From Pseudomonas graminis (GTDB lineage: Bacteria; Pseudomonadota; Gammaproteobacteria; Pseudomonadales; Pseudomonadaceae): a stretch of 64,000 nucleotides of DNA. Positions within the stretch are counted from its first letter, which is position 1, and each line of letters starts with the position of its first letter. Positions 1 through 9,399 of the stretch are shown here, piece by piece. A program made the position numbers and the translations under genes. Under the pieces are notes generated by a model. That model was not told where the DNA came from and did not search any database. It saw only the letters and a list, made by a program, of their open reading frames with translations. Location of the stretch: NCBI RefSeq assembly GCF_004364335.1, contig NZ_SOCR01000013.1, positions 116,649 to 180,648 of the forward strand, given 5' to 3'.

Positions 1-1
1 G

Positions 2-1864
2 CCAAAAACGTCAGCCGCCGCGATGCTGATTGCTGCAGTCGGCGTGGTGTACGGCGATATAGGAACCAGCCCCCTTTACACACTCAAAGAGGTCTTCTCA
101 GGTCATTACGGTGTCCAGCCGAACGAGGCCAGTGTGCTGGGTATCCTGTCGCTGATTTTCTGGTCCCTCATCTGGGTAGTGTCCGCGAAATACGTCCTGT
201 TCATCCTGCGCGCAGACAATCAAGGCGAAGGCGGGATCATGGCGTTGACGGCATTGGCACGGCGTGCGGCCGCACCCTATCCCCTGCTCGGCAAAACCCT
301 GGTGTTGCTCGGGGTCTTCGGCGCCTCGCTGTTTTATGGCGACAGCATGATTACGCCGGCCATCTCCGTGCTCTCGGCCGTTGAAGGGCTGGAACTCGCT
401 TTTGACGGTATAGAACGCTGGGTGGTGCCGCTGTCTGTAGTGGTCCTGGTCGGCTTGTTTTTGATACAGAAGCACGGCACGGCGCGCCTCGGCGTGTTGT
501 TCGGGCCGATAATGGTGCTGTGGTTTACAGTGCTGGGGGCGCTCGGCATCTACGGCATCTTGCAGCGCCCGGAAGTGCTTCGGGCGTTGAATCCATTCTG
601 GGCAGTCCATTTCTTCGCGGCCAATCCAGGCATAGGCATCACCATACTGGGCGCAGTTGTGCTGGCCCTGACGGGTGCTGAAGCCTTATATGCCGACATG
701 GGGCACTTCGGACGCAAGCCGATTTCGCGCGCCTGGTTCTTGTTGGTACTGCCGGGCCTGGCGCTGAATTACTTTGGGCAGGGCGCGCTGATACTGGGCA
801 ACCCGGAAGCTGTGCGAAATCCGTTTTACCTGCTGGCGCCCGAGTGGGCCCTGCTGCCAATGGTCGCGCTGTCGACGCTGGCAACCATCATCGCGTCTCA
901 AGCGGTAATTTCCGGCGCGTTCTCACTCACGCGTCAAGCCATTCAACTGGGCTATGTGCCGCGGATGTTCATCCAGCACACTTCAAGTCAGGAACAGGGG
1001 CAGATCTACATTGGCGCCGTTAACTGGACGCTGATGGCGGGCGTTGTGCTGCTGGTCATCGGCTTTGAATCGTCCAGTGCCCTGGCGGCCGCTTATGGCG
1101 TAGCGGTGACGGGCACGATGCTGATCACCACGATTCTGGCTTCCTCAGTCGTGTTGCTGCTCTGGAAAACACCGCGCTGGTTTGCGATTCCCATGTTGTT
1201 GGGGTTTTTACTGGTCGACATTCTTTTCTTCAGTGCCAACGCGGCCAAGATTCTCCAGGGAGGCGCTTTTCCCGTGGTCGCGGGCATCGTTCTGTTCATC
1301 TTGATGACGACATGGAAGAAGGGCCGCAGGATTGTCCTCGAGAGGCTCGATGAAACATCGCTTCAGTTGCCCGCGTTCATCGACAGCATCCGCGCACAGT
1401 CCCCCCACCGTGTGCGCGGCACAGCGGTTTTCCTCACAGCCAAGGCCGATGGCGTGCCCCACGCGCTGCTGCACAATCTGTTGCACAACCAGGTGCTTCA
1501 TGAGCGCGTGGTGTTGCTGACCGTGGTGTCGGAAGACACGCCCCGGGTATCGCCGGCCAGACGATTTGAAGTCCATGGGCAAGGAGAAGGCTTCTACCGG
1601 GTCAGTCTGCATTTTGGTTTCATCGAGGAACCTGATGTCCCTGCAGCGTTGAAGCTGTGCCAACTGCCAGACCTGCGTTTCGATCCGATGAAAACGACGT
1701 TTTTCGTCAGTCGCGAAACCGTTATTTCCACCCGTCGCACAGGCATGTCTCGCTGGAGAGAGGGCCTGTTTTCGATTTTGTTAAAGAATGCCAATGGCAA
1801 CCTGAAGTACTTCAAGCTGCCGCTCAACCGTGTGATTGAGCTTGGAACGCAGGTCGAGATGTGA
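2..1864 (+). CDS. kup: Kup-type potassium uptake permease (5' end outside window)
   Basis: Low-affinity K+/H+ symporter of the inner membrane (KUP/HAK/KT family). The N-terminal signature AAVGVVYGDIGTSPLYTLKE is intact, followed by about 12 hydrophobic segments and a cytoplasmic C-terminal domain of about 180 residues ending near 1864. The first ATG in the window is at 23, but the frame is open back to base 2 and reads PKTSAAA before that Met. The family signature normally lies a little inside the protein, so the true start is almost certainly upstream of the window and this entry is 5'-partial. The visible part is about 620 residues, close to the usual 620-630. The gene ends 84 bp before the CorA-like gene, so two inorganic cation transporters are neighbours. 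No regulatory site is visible because the promoter is outside. Confidence 0.95.
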   Translation, partial: PKTSAAAMLIAAVGVVYGDIGTSPLYTLKEVFSGHYGVQPNEASVLGILSLIFWSLIWVVSAKYVLFILRADNQGEGGIMALTALARRAAAPYPLLGKTLVLLGVFGASLFYGDSMITPAISVLSAVEGLELAFDGIERWVVPLSVVVLVGLFLIQKHGTARLGVLFGPIMVLWFTVLGALGIYGILQRPEVLRALNPFWAVHFFAANPGIGITILGAVVLALTGAEALYADMGHFGRKPISRAWFLLVLPGLALNYFGQGALILGNPEAVRNPFYLLAPEWALLPMVALSTLATIIASQAVISGAFSLTRQAIQLGYVPRMFIQHTSSQEQGQIYIGAVNWTLMAGVVLLVIGFESSSALAAAYGVAVTGTMLITTILASSVVLLLWKTPRWFAIPMLLGFLLVDILFFSANAAKILQGGAFPVVAGIVLFILMTTWKKGRRIVLERLDETSLQLPAFIDSIRAQSPHRVRGTAVFLTAKADGVPHALLHNLLHNQVLHERVVLLTVVSEDTPRVSPARRFEVHGQGEGFYRVSLHFGFIEEPDVPAALKLCQLPDLRFDPMKTTFFVSRETVISTRRTGMSRWREGLFSILLKNANGNLKYFKLPLNRVIELGTQVEM

Positions 1865-1948
1865 CCTGTGCAATCGATCAATGTGCAGAGCGGTCGCCGG
1901 TCAAAATGACTCGCTGGCCCATCCGCGAATTCGCCCTGACGGTGCTCA

Positions 1949-2932
1949 ATGTCTGATCAGCAAGCCAGTATTATTAATTGCGCCGCCTACAAACAGGGGC
2001 ACAAGGCGCAGAGTTTCCCTATTGATGACATCAGCGAGGTCATGAGCCGGCCCGATACATTTGTGTGGGTGGGGCTGCTTGAACCCGATGATGCGTTGCT
2101 GACAAAAATGCAGGAAGAGTTCGGCCTTCATGACTTGGCTGTGGAAGATGCCCGTCACGCTCATCAGAGTCCAAAGCTTGAAGAGTATGGAGACACGCTG
2201 TTTGTTGTCTTGTATTCGGCCAAACTGGTAGACGGAAAAATAGTGACTGGCGAGACGCATCTCTTCATTGGCGCCACGTTCATCCTGTCGGTCAGGCATG
2301 GCAATGCATTGAGTTATCGATCTGTCCGTGAACGGTGCGAGGACACGTCCGACAAATTGGCCCAAGGCCCGGGGTATGTGTTGTACGCGCTGATCGATTT
2401 CGTTGTCGATCAATACCAGCCTTGCCTGAAGCACCTGCAGAAAGAGTTTCGGCGTCTGGAGGAGGAGTTGTTCAGCGTGCTGCCGCCCAAGGATAATCTC
2501 CAAAGCTTCTATCAGCTGAAAAACGAAATAATGGTGCTGGAAGCCGCTGCGGTTCCTTTGGCTGAAATCTGCACGGGGCTACTGAGGTTTCATGGAGATA
2601 TCATTCCCAAAGAGTCACGGATTTATTACCGAGACATTCTGGATCACGTCGGGGGCATCACAGCCGATTGTGATCGTATGCGAGAGATGATCGCCGCGGC
2701 AATGCAGGTGGCTCTGGCGCAAATCACGATCCGTCAGAATGAAGTGGTTAAGAAGCTCGCGGGCTGGGGCGCCATACTCGCTGTGCCCACCATGGTATTC
2801 AGCCTGTATGGGATGAACTTCCAGGTCATGCCTGAGCTGGGTTGGAAATACGGTTATCCGGCGGCACTCACAGGCGTCATCCTGGGATGTTCGTTTCTCT
2901 ACCGCAAGCTGCGAAAGGTCGGCTGGATATAG
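1949..2932 (+). CDS. CorA-family magnesium/divalent cation transporter
   Basis: A 327-residue CorA-superfamily protein. It has a long acidic, helix-rich cytoplasmic N-terminal domain, then two C-terminal membrane helices. The selectivity-filter signature YGMNF lies at about residues 287-291 between the two helices and is followed by MPEL in the periplasmic loop, as in classical CorA. The family forms pentameric inner-membrane channels for Mg2+ and sometimes Co2+ or Ni2+; ZntB-like proteins of this fold move Zn2+, so the substrate is not certain. The C-terminus YRKLRKVGWI is basic, as expected for the cytoplasmic end. The gene follows kup by 84 bp and converges on a small minus-strand ORF, with only 10 bp between their stop codons. 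Confidence 0.92.
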   Translation: MSDQQASIINCAAYKQGHKAQSFPIDDISEVMSRPDTFVWVGLLEPDDALLTKMQEEFGLHDLAVEDARHAHQSPKLEEYGDTLFVVLYSAKLVDGKIVTGETHLFIGATFILSVRHGNALSYRSVRERCEDTSDKLAQGPGYVLYALIDFVVDQYQPCLKHLQKEFRRLEEELFSVLPPKDNLQSFYQLKNEIMVLEAAAVPLAEICTGLLRFHGDIIPKESRIYYRDILDHVGGITADCDRMREMIAAAMQVALAQITIRQNEVVKKLAGWGAILAVPTMVFSLYGMNFQVMPELGWKYGYPAALTGVILGCSFLYRKLRKVGWI

Positions 2933-2942
2933 TGCTCCATGG

Positions 2943-3062
2943 TCACCGACGGTTTTTGGATCTTTTCGAATAGTGTGCGCCTAACTTTTCAAAGATGAAG
3001 GTTGCCAGACCGAATACACCGATCAATAAAATAATCATCATGCCCAAGTCGGAATGATTCAT
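2943..3062 (-). CDS. 39-residue single-span membrane peptide, unknown function
   Basis: The peptide starts MNHSDLGMMIILLIGVFGLA and continues into one hydrophobic helix (about residues 7-25), then a strongly basic tail (HYSKRSKNRR), predicting an inner-membrane protein with a cytoplasmic C-terminus. The frame is open upstream to 3185, but the ATG at 3062 has a good Shine-Dalgarno (AGGTGG, 7 bp upstream), and the extra 41 residues look non-coding, so I place the start at 3062. It lies between the porin (same strand, upstream) and corA (convergent). It is not KdpF by sequence. Small membrane peptides often modulate a transporter, but no function is shown here. Confidence 0.5.
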   Translation of the reverse strand: MNHSDLGMMIILLIGVFGLATFIFEKLGAHYSKRSKNRR

Positions 3063-3259
3063 TTCGCCCACCTGCCTTCGTTGGAGTGTGCATGCTGAGT
3101 TAATTGACAGATAAAACAAGTGGCCGTGAGGTTTCTTTACGGTTTCTTGACTGACGTTATATAAGCGAACGGTGGCGCACGGCATCGGGCGGCACTGGAC
3201 CTTTAGTTACCCGCCCGACGCTTGTTATTGCACTAATGGATTTTGCCCCTTTACGCCGG

Positions 3260-4504
3260 TTAGAACAGCACGCCGGTCTCCGCAAGCACCCGAACCTGAT
3301 CGCGCCGGGTACCGTTGTCACCGAAGGTCGAACCCGAGGCAGCATCTTCGGCACGCACGTAAGCGAGCTCACCCCGGACGAAGAAACGACCGTCCTGATA
3401 GGTAGGCGTTGCCGTCAGCGACCAGGCGTTGGAGTCTGCCCCATACAGCAAGTTTGTCGGCGAGCAATCTTCGTCGGTTGAACAGTCCCCGCCCTTGCTG
3501 TCCAGATACTCGGCACGGGCGCCAATCGACCAGCGAGTCGAGAAACTGTACTTGGCCAGGAATGCGGCACCGTAGGTTTCAGCCCCGCGATCTATCCCGG
3601 CGTGTGAGTCTTCATCGACCCGTGTGTATTGCAGGTAGGGCGTGAGAACAAGCGCGCCGTCTGTGTGGGTAAAGATCAGGTTGTAAATCTGGCTGTTGTT
3701 CTGAGCAGTGGGCGTTGCAACCGACGACTTCGAATTACTGGAAAAATCTCCACCGCCAATGACGCTTAACGTGTTAGCCGCATCAAGCGCGTATGAGAAC
3801 GACCCCGTCACCCAGTTGTACTTTCCTGAATAGAAACCGTCGTTCACTGACAGGGCGGCATTTATGTTGCCGCTGGAATAGTTGACCTGCGCACCGCGAC
3901 TGCTGGCAGGTTCCTGATTCCACAGCAGTCCGCGCTGGATGTTGATGTTCTGAAACGTAAAGGTCGACTCGGCGCCAATCAGGGTGGGCAGCGACCCGGC
4001 CATGACGGAGAATTCCGGGCTGATAACCGCCTTCAGATAACCAACTGGCACGTCGCCGTAAAGTCTGTCCACTGTCTTGTCAGACTTGAGGTATGGCGTA
4101 CCCAGCGACGGTAGCGAATAAGACCCTGCCTGAATATAAAACTGCAGCGGCCCCTCGGTGCTCTGTACTTCTACCTGAGCATTGCTGACATCTGAAAGCG
4201 ACGTGGAGTTGCCCGTGTCGGGGGCATCCACCACATGGTTCTGCCAGAGCCCTATCCCCGACAGTTGCCCGCTGACATAGACTTTCCCAAGGGGTCCGGC
4301 ATCAATGGCAAAGGGGTTGTCATTGGGCTGCAAGGTACTGGAAAGACTGGGCGCAGCCAGTGGATCCGCTGTAGCGCTGGTTGCGACGAGCACTAAGGCA
4401 ACCCCGCCGTAGATACGATGGAACAGTCGGGCATGTACAGAACGCTTCTGGCCCTCGGCGAAACCGTAAACAGAACTCGAATGACACGTGACGCACTGCT
4501 TCAT
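3260..4504 (-). CDS. Outer-membrane beta-barrel porin (BBP2/OmpL-like)
   Basis: A 414-residue outer-membrane protein. A hydrophobic signal region (about residues 30-47, GGVALVLVATSATA before DPLAAP) is followed by alternating amphipathic strands with many aromatic and Gly/Ser/Asn residues, and it ends in Phe (ETGVLF), the usual C-terminal barrel signal. The composition and the segment on VSGQLSGIGLWQNH fit the putative beta-barrel porin-2 family. The 29 residues ahead of the signal helix are unusually long and contain CVTCH, formally a CxxCH haem-c motif. Since no downstream ATG precedes the signal helix, either the N-region is genuinely long or initiation uses a non-ATG codon. Substrate unknown. 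It is transcribed divergently from glgX. Confidence 0.75.
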   Translation of the reverse strand: MKQCVTCHSSSVYGFAEGQKRSVHARLFHRIYGGVALVLVATSATADPLAAPSLSSTLQPNDNPFAIDAGPLGKVYVSGQLSGIGLWQNHVVDAPDTGNSTSLSDVSNAQVEVQSTEGPLQFYIQAGSYSLPSLGTPYLKSDKTVDRLYGDVPVGYLKAVISPEFSVMAGSLPTLIGAESTFTFQNINIQRGLLWNQEPASSRGAQVNYSSGNINAALSVNDGFYSGKYNWVTGSFSYALDAANTLSVIGGGDFSSNSKSSVATPTAQNNSQIYNLIFTHTDGALVLTPYLQYTRVDEDSHAGIDRGAETYGAAFLAKYSFSTRWSIGARAEYLDSKGGDCSTDEDCSPTNLLYGADSNAWSLTATPTYQDGRFFVRGELAYVRAEDAASGSTFGDNGTRRDQVRVLAETGVLF

Positions 4505-4810
4505 AGTGATGCTCTCGATACCTTGAATAAACTGCGAGCAAGCCTACTTATTCGGGCATCAAGTTATCGTTGTCTTTTTTAAAGTCAGCGTAAAAATTCA
4601 ATAAAAATCAGACTGTTGCCATGGCGCGCAAGGCTCAGTTTGAACAGACTGATTCCGTTGCCCCTCAATCCACTCATCTTTGTTGCACGTCATCGAGGGC
4701 GTTGAAGACCAGTGAAGTTGCATCGATATCAAACGATGCCCGCACCCGCCCTTCTTCTCTTCAAATAGCGCTTTCGACCCGACAGGAACGAAAGACGCTA
4801 AACATGAGCC
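4505..4810. other. Divergent intergenic region, porin / glgX
   Basis: About 306 bp separate the two divergent starts. The section 4575-4615 is AT-rich compared with its surroundings and could hold the porin promoter. I could not pick a convincing -35/-10 pair for either direction. No repeats or RNA genes were seen. Confidence 0.4.
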
Positions 4811-7036
4811 ATGTATATGACCGCCAAGACGCCTGAGAACGAGGCCAAAATCAGCGCTTATGACGCCTTCCGGAACCAGACGCACTCACGCATCCTGGAA
4901 GGTCAGCCCTATCCGCTGGGAGCGACCTGGGACGGTTCCGGGGTTAACTTCGCGATCTTTTCGGCCCACGCCACCAAGGTCGAACTGTGCTTGTTCGATG
5001 CCGATGGCAAGGGAGAAATCGAGCGGATCGAACTGCCGGAATTCACCAACGAAACCTGGCATGGTTACCTGCCCGATGCACGGCCGGGCACCCTTTACGG
5101 GTATCGAGTGCACGGGCCGTACGAGCCGCACAAGGGCCATCGTTTCAACCATCACAAAATGCTCATCGACCCTTATGCCAAGCAAATCGTCGGTGAGTTG
5201 CAGTGGGACGATGCGCTGTTCGGCTACACCATCGGCCACCCCGATGCGGATCTGTCCTTCGACGCGCGCGACAGTGCGCCTTTCATGCCGCGCTGTCGGG
5301 TCATTGACCCGGCCTTCACCTGGGGTAACACGCCCAAACCCAATGTGCCCTGGGCGCGTACCGTTTTTTACGAAACCCATGTGCGCGGCTTCACCCAACA
5401 GCATCCCGGCGTGCCAGAGGCAGTGCGCGGTACGTTCGCCGCCTTCCACGAAAGTGACGTGGTTGACTACATAAAGTGGCTCGGCGTGACCTCCGTAGAA
5501 TTGATGCCTGTCCATTACTTCCTGGATGACCATCACCTGCTTGAGAAAGGCTTGCGCAATTATTGGGGCTACAACACGTTGGCCTTCTTCGCGCCCCATG
5601 CCCGCTACATGGCCGGCGCGTCGATCGGCGAATTCAAAGTGATGGTCTCGCGGATGCACAAAGCAGGGCTCGAGGTCATTCTCGACGTGGTTTACAACCA
5701 CACGGCCGAAGGCAATGAGAGGGGGCCGACGCTGTCCCTCAAGGGCATCGATAACGCCAACTATTACCGCCTGATGCCTGACGATTCGCGCTATTACATC
5801 AACGACACAGGTACGGGTAATACGCTGAACATGAGTCACCCGTGCGTATTACAGATGGTCACCGACTCGCTGCGCTATTGGAGCAATGAGATGGGGGTGG
5901 ACGGCTTTCGCTTTGACCTGGCGACGATACTGGGCCGCGAACCCCACGGCTTTGATGAAGGCGGCGGCTTTCTCGATGCCTGTCGCCAGGACCCGACCCT
6001 CAATCACGTCAAGTTGATCGCAGAACCCTGGGATTGCGGGCCGGGCGGTTATCAGGTCGGTAACTTTCCGCCGGGGTGGATGGAATGGAACGATAAGTTT
6101 CGTGATATTTCCCGCGCGTTCTGGAAGGGCGATGCGGATCGACTCGGTGATTTTGCCAAAATCTTCCTGGCCTCCGGCGATGAGTTCAACCGACGGGGCC
6201 GAGAGCCTGCTTCTTCGGTTAACTTCATTACGGCCCACGACGGGTTCACGCTCCACGACTTGGTGTCCTATAACGACAAGCACAACCAGGCCAACGGTGA
6301 AGGTAATCGTGATGGCCATTCTGACAATCGCTCATGGAACTGCGGCGTCGAGGGCGGCACGGATGATCCCGAGATCATCGATTTGCGCTACAGGCAGATG
6401 CGCAATTTGCTCGCCACACTGTTCCTGGCTCAGGGCACACCCATGCTGCTGGCCGGGGATGAATTCGCCCGATCTCAACGGGGCAACAACAACGCTTATT
6501 GCCAGGACAATGAGACAAGTTGGCTCAACTGGGACATCGGTCAGAAAGGCGCCGAACTTCAAGACTTCACGCGGTACCTGATCCAGCTTCGCCAGCGTTA
6601 TCCGCTGCTGCGCCGCAACCGTTTCTTCACCGGGGTGTACAACGAACACCTGGACATCAAAGACGTGAGCTGGGTGCAGCCTAATGGTCAGGAGATGACC
6701 CTCGAACAATGGAATGATGGCAACAATCGCTGCATGGGTATTCTGCTCGATGGCCGCGCACAACCTACGGGCATCCGTAAAGCGGGTGGTGAGAACTCCC
6801 TGTTGATCATCGTCAACGCCCATTTTGATGTCGTCGACTTCGTTCTGCCCGAGGTACCGCTGGGCCAGCATTGGACATCGCAACTGGATACCCATCAGCC
6901 GGAGCTGGAAGGCGGTGAGGAAAGATTCATGTTTGGCGACAGCTATCCAGTCACCGGGCGTTCAACGCTGCTATTTGAGCTGTCTATAAACAAGAAACGG
7001 CAGGTGCGTCCGGGCGACAGCAGACGCAAGAAATAG
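4811..7036 (+). CDS. glgX: Glycogen debranching enzyme GlgX
   Basis: A 741-residue GH13 isoamylase-type debranching enzyme that hydrolyses alpha-1,6 branches of (phosphorylase-limited) glycogen in the cytoplasm. The N-terminal CBM48 domain (PYPLGATWDGSGVNFAIFSA, about residues 36-130) precedes the TIM-barrel. The catalytic set is present: DVVYNHT (region I), GFRFDLA with nucleophile D369, AEPWD with acid/base E405, and AHDGFT with D477. Length and architecture are normal for GlgX/TreX. Start: ATG at 4811 or the in-frame ATG two codons later; neither has a strong ribosome-binding site. No other glycogen or trehalose gene is adjacent here. The gene ends facing the minus-strand APS-kinase gene. 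Confidence 0.95.
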   Translation: MYMTAKTPENEAKISAYDAFRNQTHSRILEGQPYPLGATWDGSGVNFAIFSAHATKVELCLFDADGKGEIERIELPEFTNETWHGYLPDARPGTLYGYRVHGPYEPHKGHRFNHHKMLIDPYAKQIVGELQWDDALFGYTIGHPDADLSFDARDSAPFMPRCRVIDPAFTWGNTPKPNVPWARTVFYETHVRGFTQQHPGVPEAVRGTFAAFHESDVVDYIKWLGVTSVELMPVHYFLDDHHLLEKGLRNYWGYNTLAFFAPHARYMAGASIGEFKVMVSRMHKAGLEVILDVVYNHTAEGNERGPTLSLKGIDNANYYRLMPDDSRYYINDTGTGNTLNMSHPCVLQMVTDSLRYWSNEMGVDGFRFDLATILGREPHGFDEGGGFLDACRQDPTLNHVKLIAEPWDCGPGGYQVGNFPPGWMEWNDKFRDISRAFWKGDADRLGDFAKIFLASGDEFNRRGREPASSVNFITAHDGFTLHDLVSYNDKHNQANGEGNRDGHSDNRSWNCGVEGGTDDPEIIDLRYRQMRNLLATLFLAQGTPMLLAGDEFARSQRGNNNAYCQDNETSWLNWDIGQKGAELQDFTRYLIQLRQRYPLLRRNRFFTGVYNEHLDIKDVSWVQPNGQEMTLEQWNDGNNRCMGILLDGRAQPTGIRKAGGENSLLIIVNAHFDVVDFVLPEVPLGQHWTSQLDTHQPELEGGEERFMFGDSYPVTGRSTLLFELSINKKRQVRPGDSRRKK

Positions 7037-7136
7037 CGGCGTGCTTCCCCGGACATCGGTTGATCGGTGATGACGCATGCGCCCATCTGCTAGCGGTGAC
7101 CCTCTCGGCGACAGTACGTGTTTAGCGGTCGCACAA

Positions 7137-7167
7137 GGAGCCCGTCCATCATGAATGGACAGGCTCC
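7137..7167. terminator. Strong hairpin between convergent glgX and cysC-like genes
   Basis: GGAGCC-C-GTCCAT, loop CATGA, ATGGAC-A-GGCTCC: two 6-bp stem blocks separated by one mismatch. It sits in the 156-bp gap between two converging genes, so a transcription-stop role for either strand is likely, although there is no clear T tract. Confidence 0.55.
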
Positions 7168-7192
7168 CTGGACAAGCTCGAGTCCCGGCCCC

Positions 7193-7798
7193 CTACCCCC
7201 GCGCCAACAACCAGTCATCAATCATCCTCACCGCCCGCCCCACCTCCACTTCATCAGTGCGAATATGCAGTTCCGGACACACTGGCGGTTCGTAGGGCGA
7301 ATCCACCCCGGTAAAACCCGGAATCCTCCCGGCCCGGGCTTTGCGGTACAGCCCTTTCGGGTCCCGGGCTTCAGCCACCGCCAGTGGCACATCCACAAAC
7401 ACCTCCACAAACCGCGCACTGCCCACAACCGAACGGGCCAGCTTTCGGGCCGCGCGGGTGGGCGAGATCAACGCCACCATCACCGTCAACCCCGCCTGAA
7501 CCATCAACGCCGCCACTTCCGCCACCCGCCGCACGTTTTCATCACGATCCTCGGTGGAGAAACTCAAGTCGCGGCACAGACCGGTGCGCACGGAGTCGCC
7601 GTCCAGAATGCAAGTGTTCAGCCCTCGTGCCCGAAGCACCGGGTTAAGGCTGTCGACAATGGTGGATTTACCCGCCGCCGACAGACCGGTCAACCAGATA
7701 ACTCGCGGTCGGGGGGAGGACGGGGCCGTGCCGGTCTCGCTGAACGGGTATGGCACCAGGTTGTTGGGCGGCATCAGGCCAGGGGTGTGGTTGATCAT
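7193..7798 (-). CDS. cysC: Adenylylsulfate (APS) kinase, CysC-like
   Basis: A 201-residue cytoplasmic kinase converting APS + ATP to PAPS. Walker A GLSAAGKST is at residues 38-46. The DGDSVR motif, the SFSTEDRDENVRR loop, DPKGLYRKARAG and the C-terminal FTGVDSPYEPP lid all match the CysC family. The usual SPFR active-site segment reads SPTR here. The first about 30 residues are Pro-rich and divergent. Start: ATG 7798 with AAGGAGG 9 bp upstream. It is the last gene of the minus-strand operon, 17 bp after the methyltransferase stop. No cysDN sulfurylase is nearby, and the operon contains a sulfotransferase, so I infer that this copy supplies PAPS for a dedicated sulfation step rather than for assimilation. 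Confidence 0.88.
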   Translation of the reverse strand: MINHTPGLMPPNNLVPYPFSETGTAPSSPRPRVIWLTGLSAAGKSTIVDSLNPVLRARGLNTCILDGDSVRTGLCRDLSFSTEDRDENVRRVAEVAALMVQAGLTVMVALISPTRAARKLARSVVGSARFVEVFVDVPLAVAEARDPKGLYRKARAGRIPGFTGVDSPYEPPVCPELHIRTDEVEVGRAVRMIDDWLLARG

Positions 7799-7823
7799 GA
7801 CAATGCTCCTCCTTGAGTCAGCG

Positions 7824-8606
7824 TCAGGCGTGGGCCTGGTGGACGATGAAGTCGACGTTCATGACGTCGTAGACCGGTTTGAAATCGCCATACGCATGGG
7901 GGGCGCTGAAACCTGCCGCGCGCAGTTCGTCCTGCAACTGACGCGGGCGGATCGGACACACCCGCAGCCGATACTGCGCACCGTCGGCGAAGCGATAGAC
8001 GAACTCGCACACCGATTCATTCAGTTCACCCACGGTGACGCGAGCGGTGTCGCCGCAGTAGTAATAGCGCCCTGAAGACGTGAAGCGGCCGGCGAGAATC
8101 GCTTCGAAATTGCGCTGATCGATCAGCAGCAGCCCACCGGGTTTGAGCATCTGCCGAAACCGTTTCAGCACGGCGATGCGCGCCTCGCGGTCGAACAGGT
8201 GGCACAGCGAACTGCCCAGGCACAGCACCGCGTCGAACGTGCCCAGTACCCGAGCGTCCAGCGCTTGCCAGTCATAACGGTGGACCGGCACGTCAACCCC
8301 CAGCCGGTCGAAATTGCGTCGGGCGCGATCCACCATGGTCGGGCTGCCGTCGCTGGCGGTGACGTCGAAGCCGGCCTTGCGCAACTGCGCCGCGTGAAAG
8401 CCGCTGCCGGTGGCGGCGTCCAGCACACGCCAGGCGCCGGCCTTGCGCAGCAAATCGTAGAAGAAGGAGCCCTCGCCGGCCGCGCGCTTTTCCCAATCGA
8501 TGAGTTCGTCCCAGCGCTCGACAAAGTCCGCCTCGTACTGCCGGGCGTAATCGTGTTCGGCAAGTGCCAATGGGTCAGCAGGCGAAAGCGCGATTAGCGG
8601 CGGCAT
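7824..8606 (-). CDS. Glycine/sarcosine N-methyltransferase-like SAM enzyme
   Basis: A 260-residue class I methyltransferase. SAM motif I VLDAATGSGFH lies at residues 61-71 and TASDGSP at about 83-89. Beyond the generic fold, the sequence has hallmarks of bacterial glycine/sarcosine N-methyltransferases: ERWDELIDWEKRAAGEG near residue 30, DQRNFEAIL after strand 5, YYYCGD, and a C-terminal YGDFKPVYD. I infer N-methylation of a glycine-like or other small amino-acid amine; the true substrate is probably the cluster's own intermediate. Start: ATG 8606 with AGGAG 9 bp upstream. It overlaps the end of the preceding dehydrogenase frame by 32 bp, suggesting translational coupling. Confidence 0.8.
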   Translation of the reverse strand: MPPLIALSPADPLALAEHDYARQYEADFVERWDELIDWEKRAAGEGSFFYDLLRKAGAWRVLDAATGSGFHAAQLRKAGFDVTASDGSPTMVDRARRNFDRLGVDVPVHRYDWQALDARVLGTFDAVLCLGSSLCHLFDREARIAVLKRFRQMLKPGGLLLIDQRNFEAILAGRFTSSGRYYYCGDTARVTVGELNESVCEFVYRFADGAQYRLRVCPIRPRQLQDELRAAGFSAPHAYGDFKPVYDVMNVDFIVHQAHA

Positions 8607-9393
8607 GGTCGGCGACTCCTGTGTGATGGTTGTTGTTGTTGTGCTGGCTGCCCTGGGCGTACGCCTGGTATTTGCTGCCCAACTCCTCTGCCCAGGCGGC
8701 GGCGTCGCACACGCGCATCTCGGCCATGTCGAAATTCAGTTCGCGCTGCATGACCTGCATCTGCGCCTCGCCAAACACCGCCGTGCCGTCGGCGCGAATC
8801 AGCTTGATGCCATCCAGCCGCTGCCCTGCTTCATTGACCTTGATGGCTTCCTCCCGGGTCACGCCGTAAGGCAGGTCGAGCAGGACCTTGCCCATGCCGA
8901 CCTTGACTGGATAACCGCCGGGCAGGCCTTGTGGACCCGGGCCGTGCACCCGCACCTCGTGCTCGGCATGCAGGTTTTCCAGCACCGTCACCGCCGACAT
9001 GGCGGTAAGGTACTGCCCGTCGACGCCGCCGAGCCGACTGAATTCACGGGCGACGCAGGCGAAGATAGCCTCCGCCGAGAGTTCACCTGTGCGCTCTTCG
9101 CCGTCAATCCAGTACGTCAGGTTGAAACTGGCGTCCAGCCGCTGCGGCGGCAGGCCGTGGCGGGGCACGCTGTGGCTGAAATAGTGATGGCCCACGAGTT
9201 TGGCGCACACCTGCGCAGGCAGGCAGCCCGCCAGACGCGCAATGGCGGAGCGCGTGGCCGGGATCAGGTTGGCGATGTTGCCGATGCCGACGTCCGGCGC
9301 CATGCCAACCTTGTAGAGAATCGGGTTGACCGCATCCGGGAACGCCGCGTTGATCACCAGACTTTTCGGGCAGGATTGTTTGACGGCTCGCAT
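8575..9393 (-). CDS. C-terminal half of the interrupted dehydrogenase
   Basis: This 272-residue frame is open from the ATG two codons after the amber stop. No convincing Shine-Dalgarno precedes that ATG, so it would depend on reinitiation or readthrough. The last about 25 residues are Asn/His/Ala-rich and derive from a short AAC repeat lying just before the methyltransferase start. Confidence 0.45.
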   Translation of the reverse strand: MRAVKQSCPKSLVINAAFPDAVNPILYKVGMAPDVGIGNIANLIPATRSAIARLAGCLPAQVCAKLVGHHYFSHSVPRHGLPPQRLDASFNLTYWIDGEERTGELSAEAIFACVAREFSRLGGVDGQYLTAMSAVTVLENLHAEHEVRVHGPGPQGLPGGYPVKVGMGKVLLDLPYGVTREEAIKVNEAGQRLDGIKLIRADGTAVFGEAQMQVMQRELNFDMAEMRVCDAAAWAEELGSKYQAYAQGSQHNNNNHHTGVADHAAANRAFAC

Positions 9394-9399
9394 CAGGGC

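Noticed and set aside
8628..8645. Short AAC/GTT trinucleotide run as a phase-variation switch
   Set aside because: Only about five units and a trinucleotide, so slippage would not change the frame; it only lengthens an Asn stretch at the end of an already interrupted gene.
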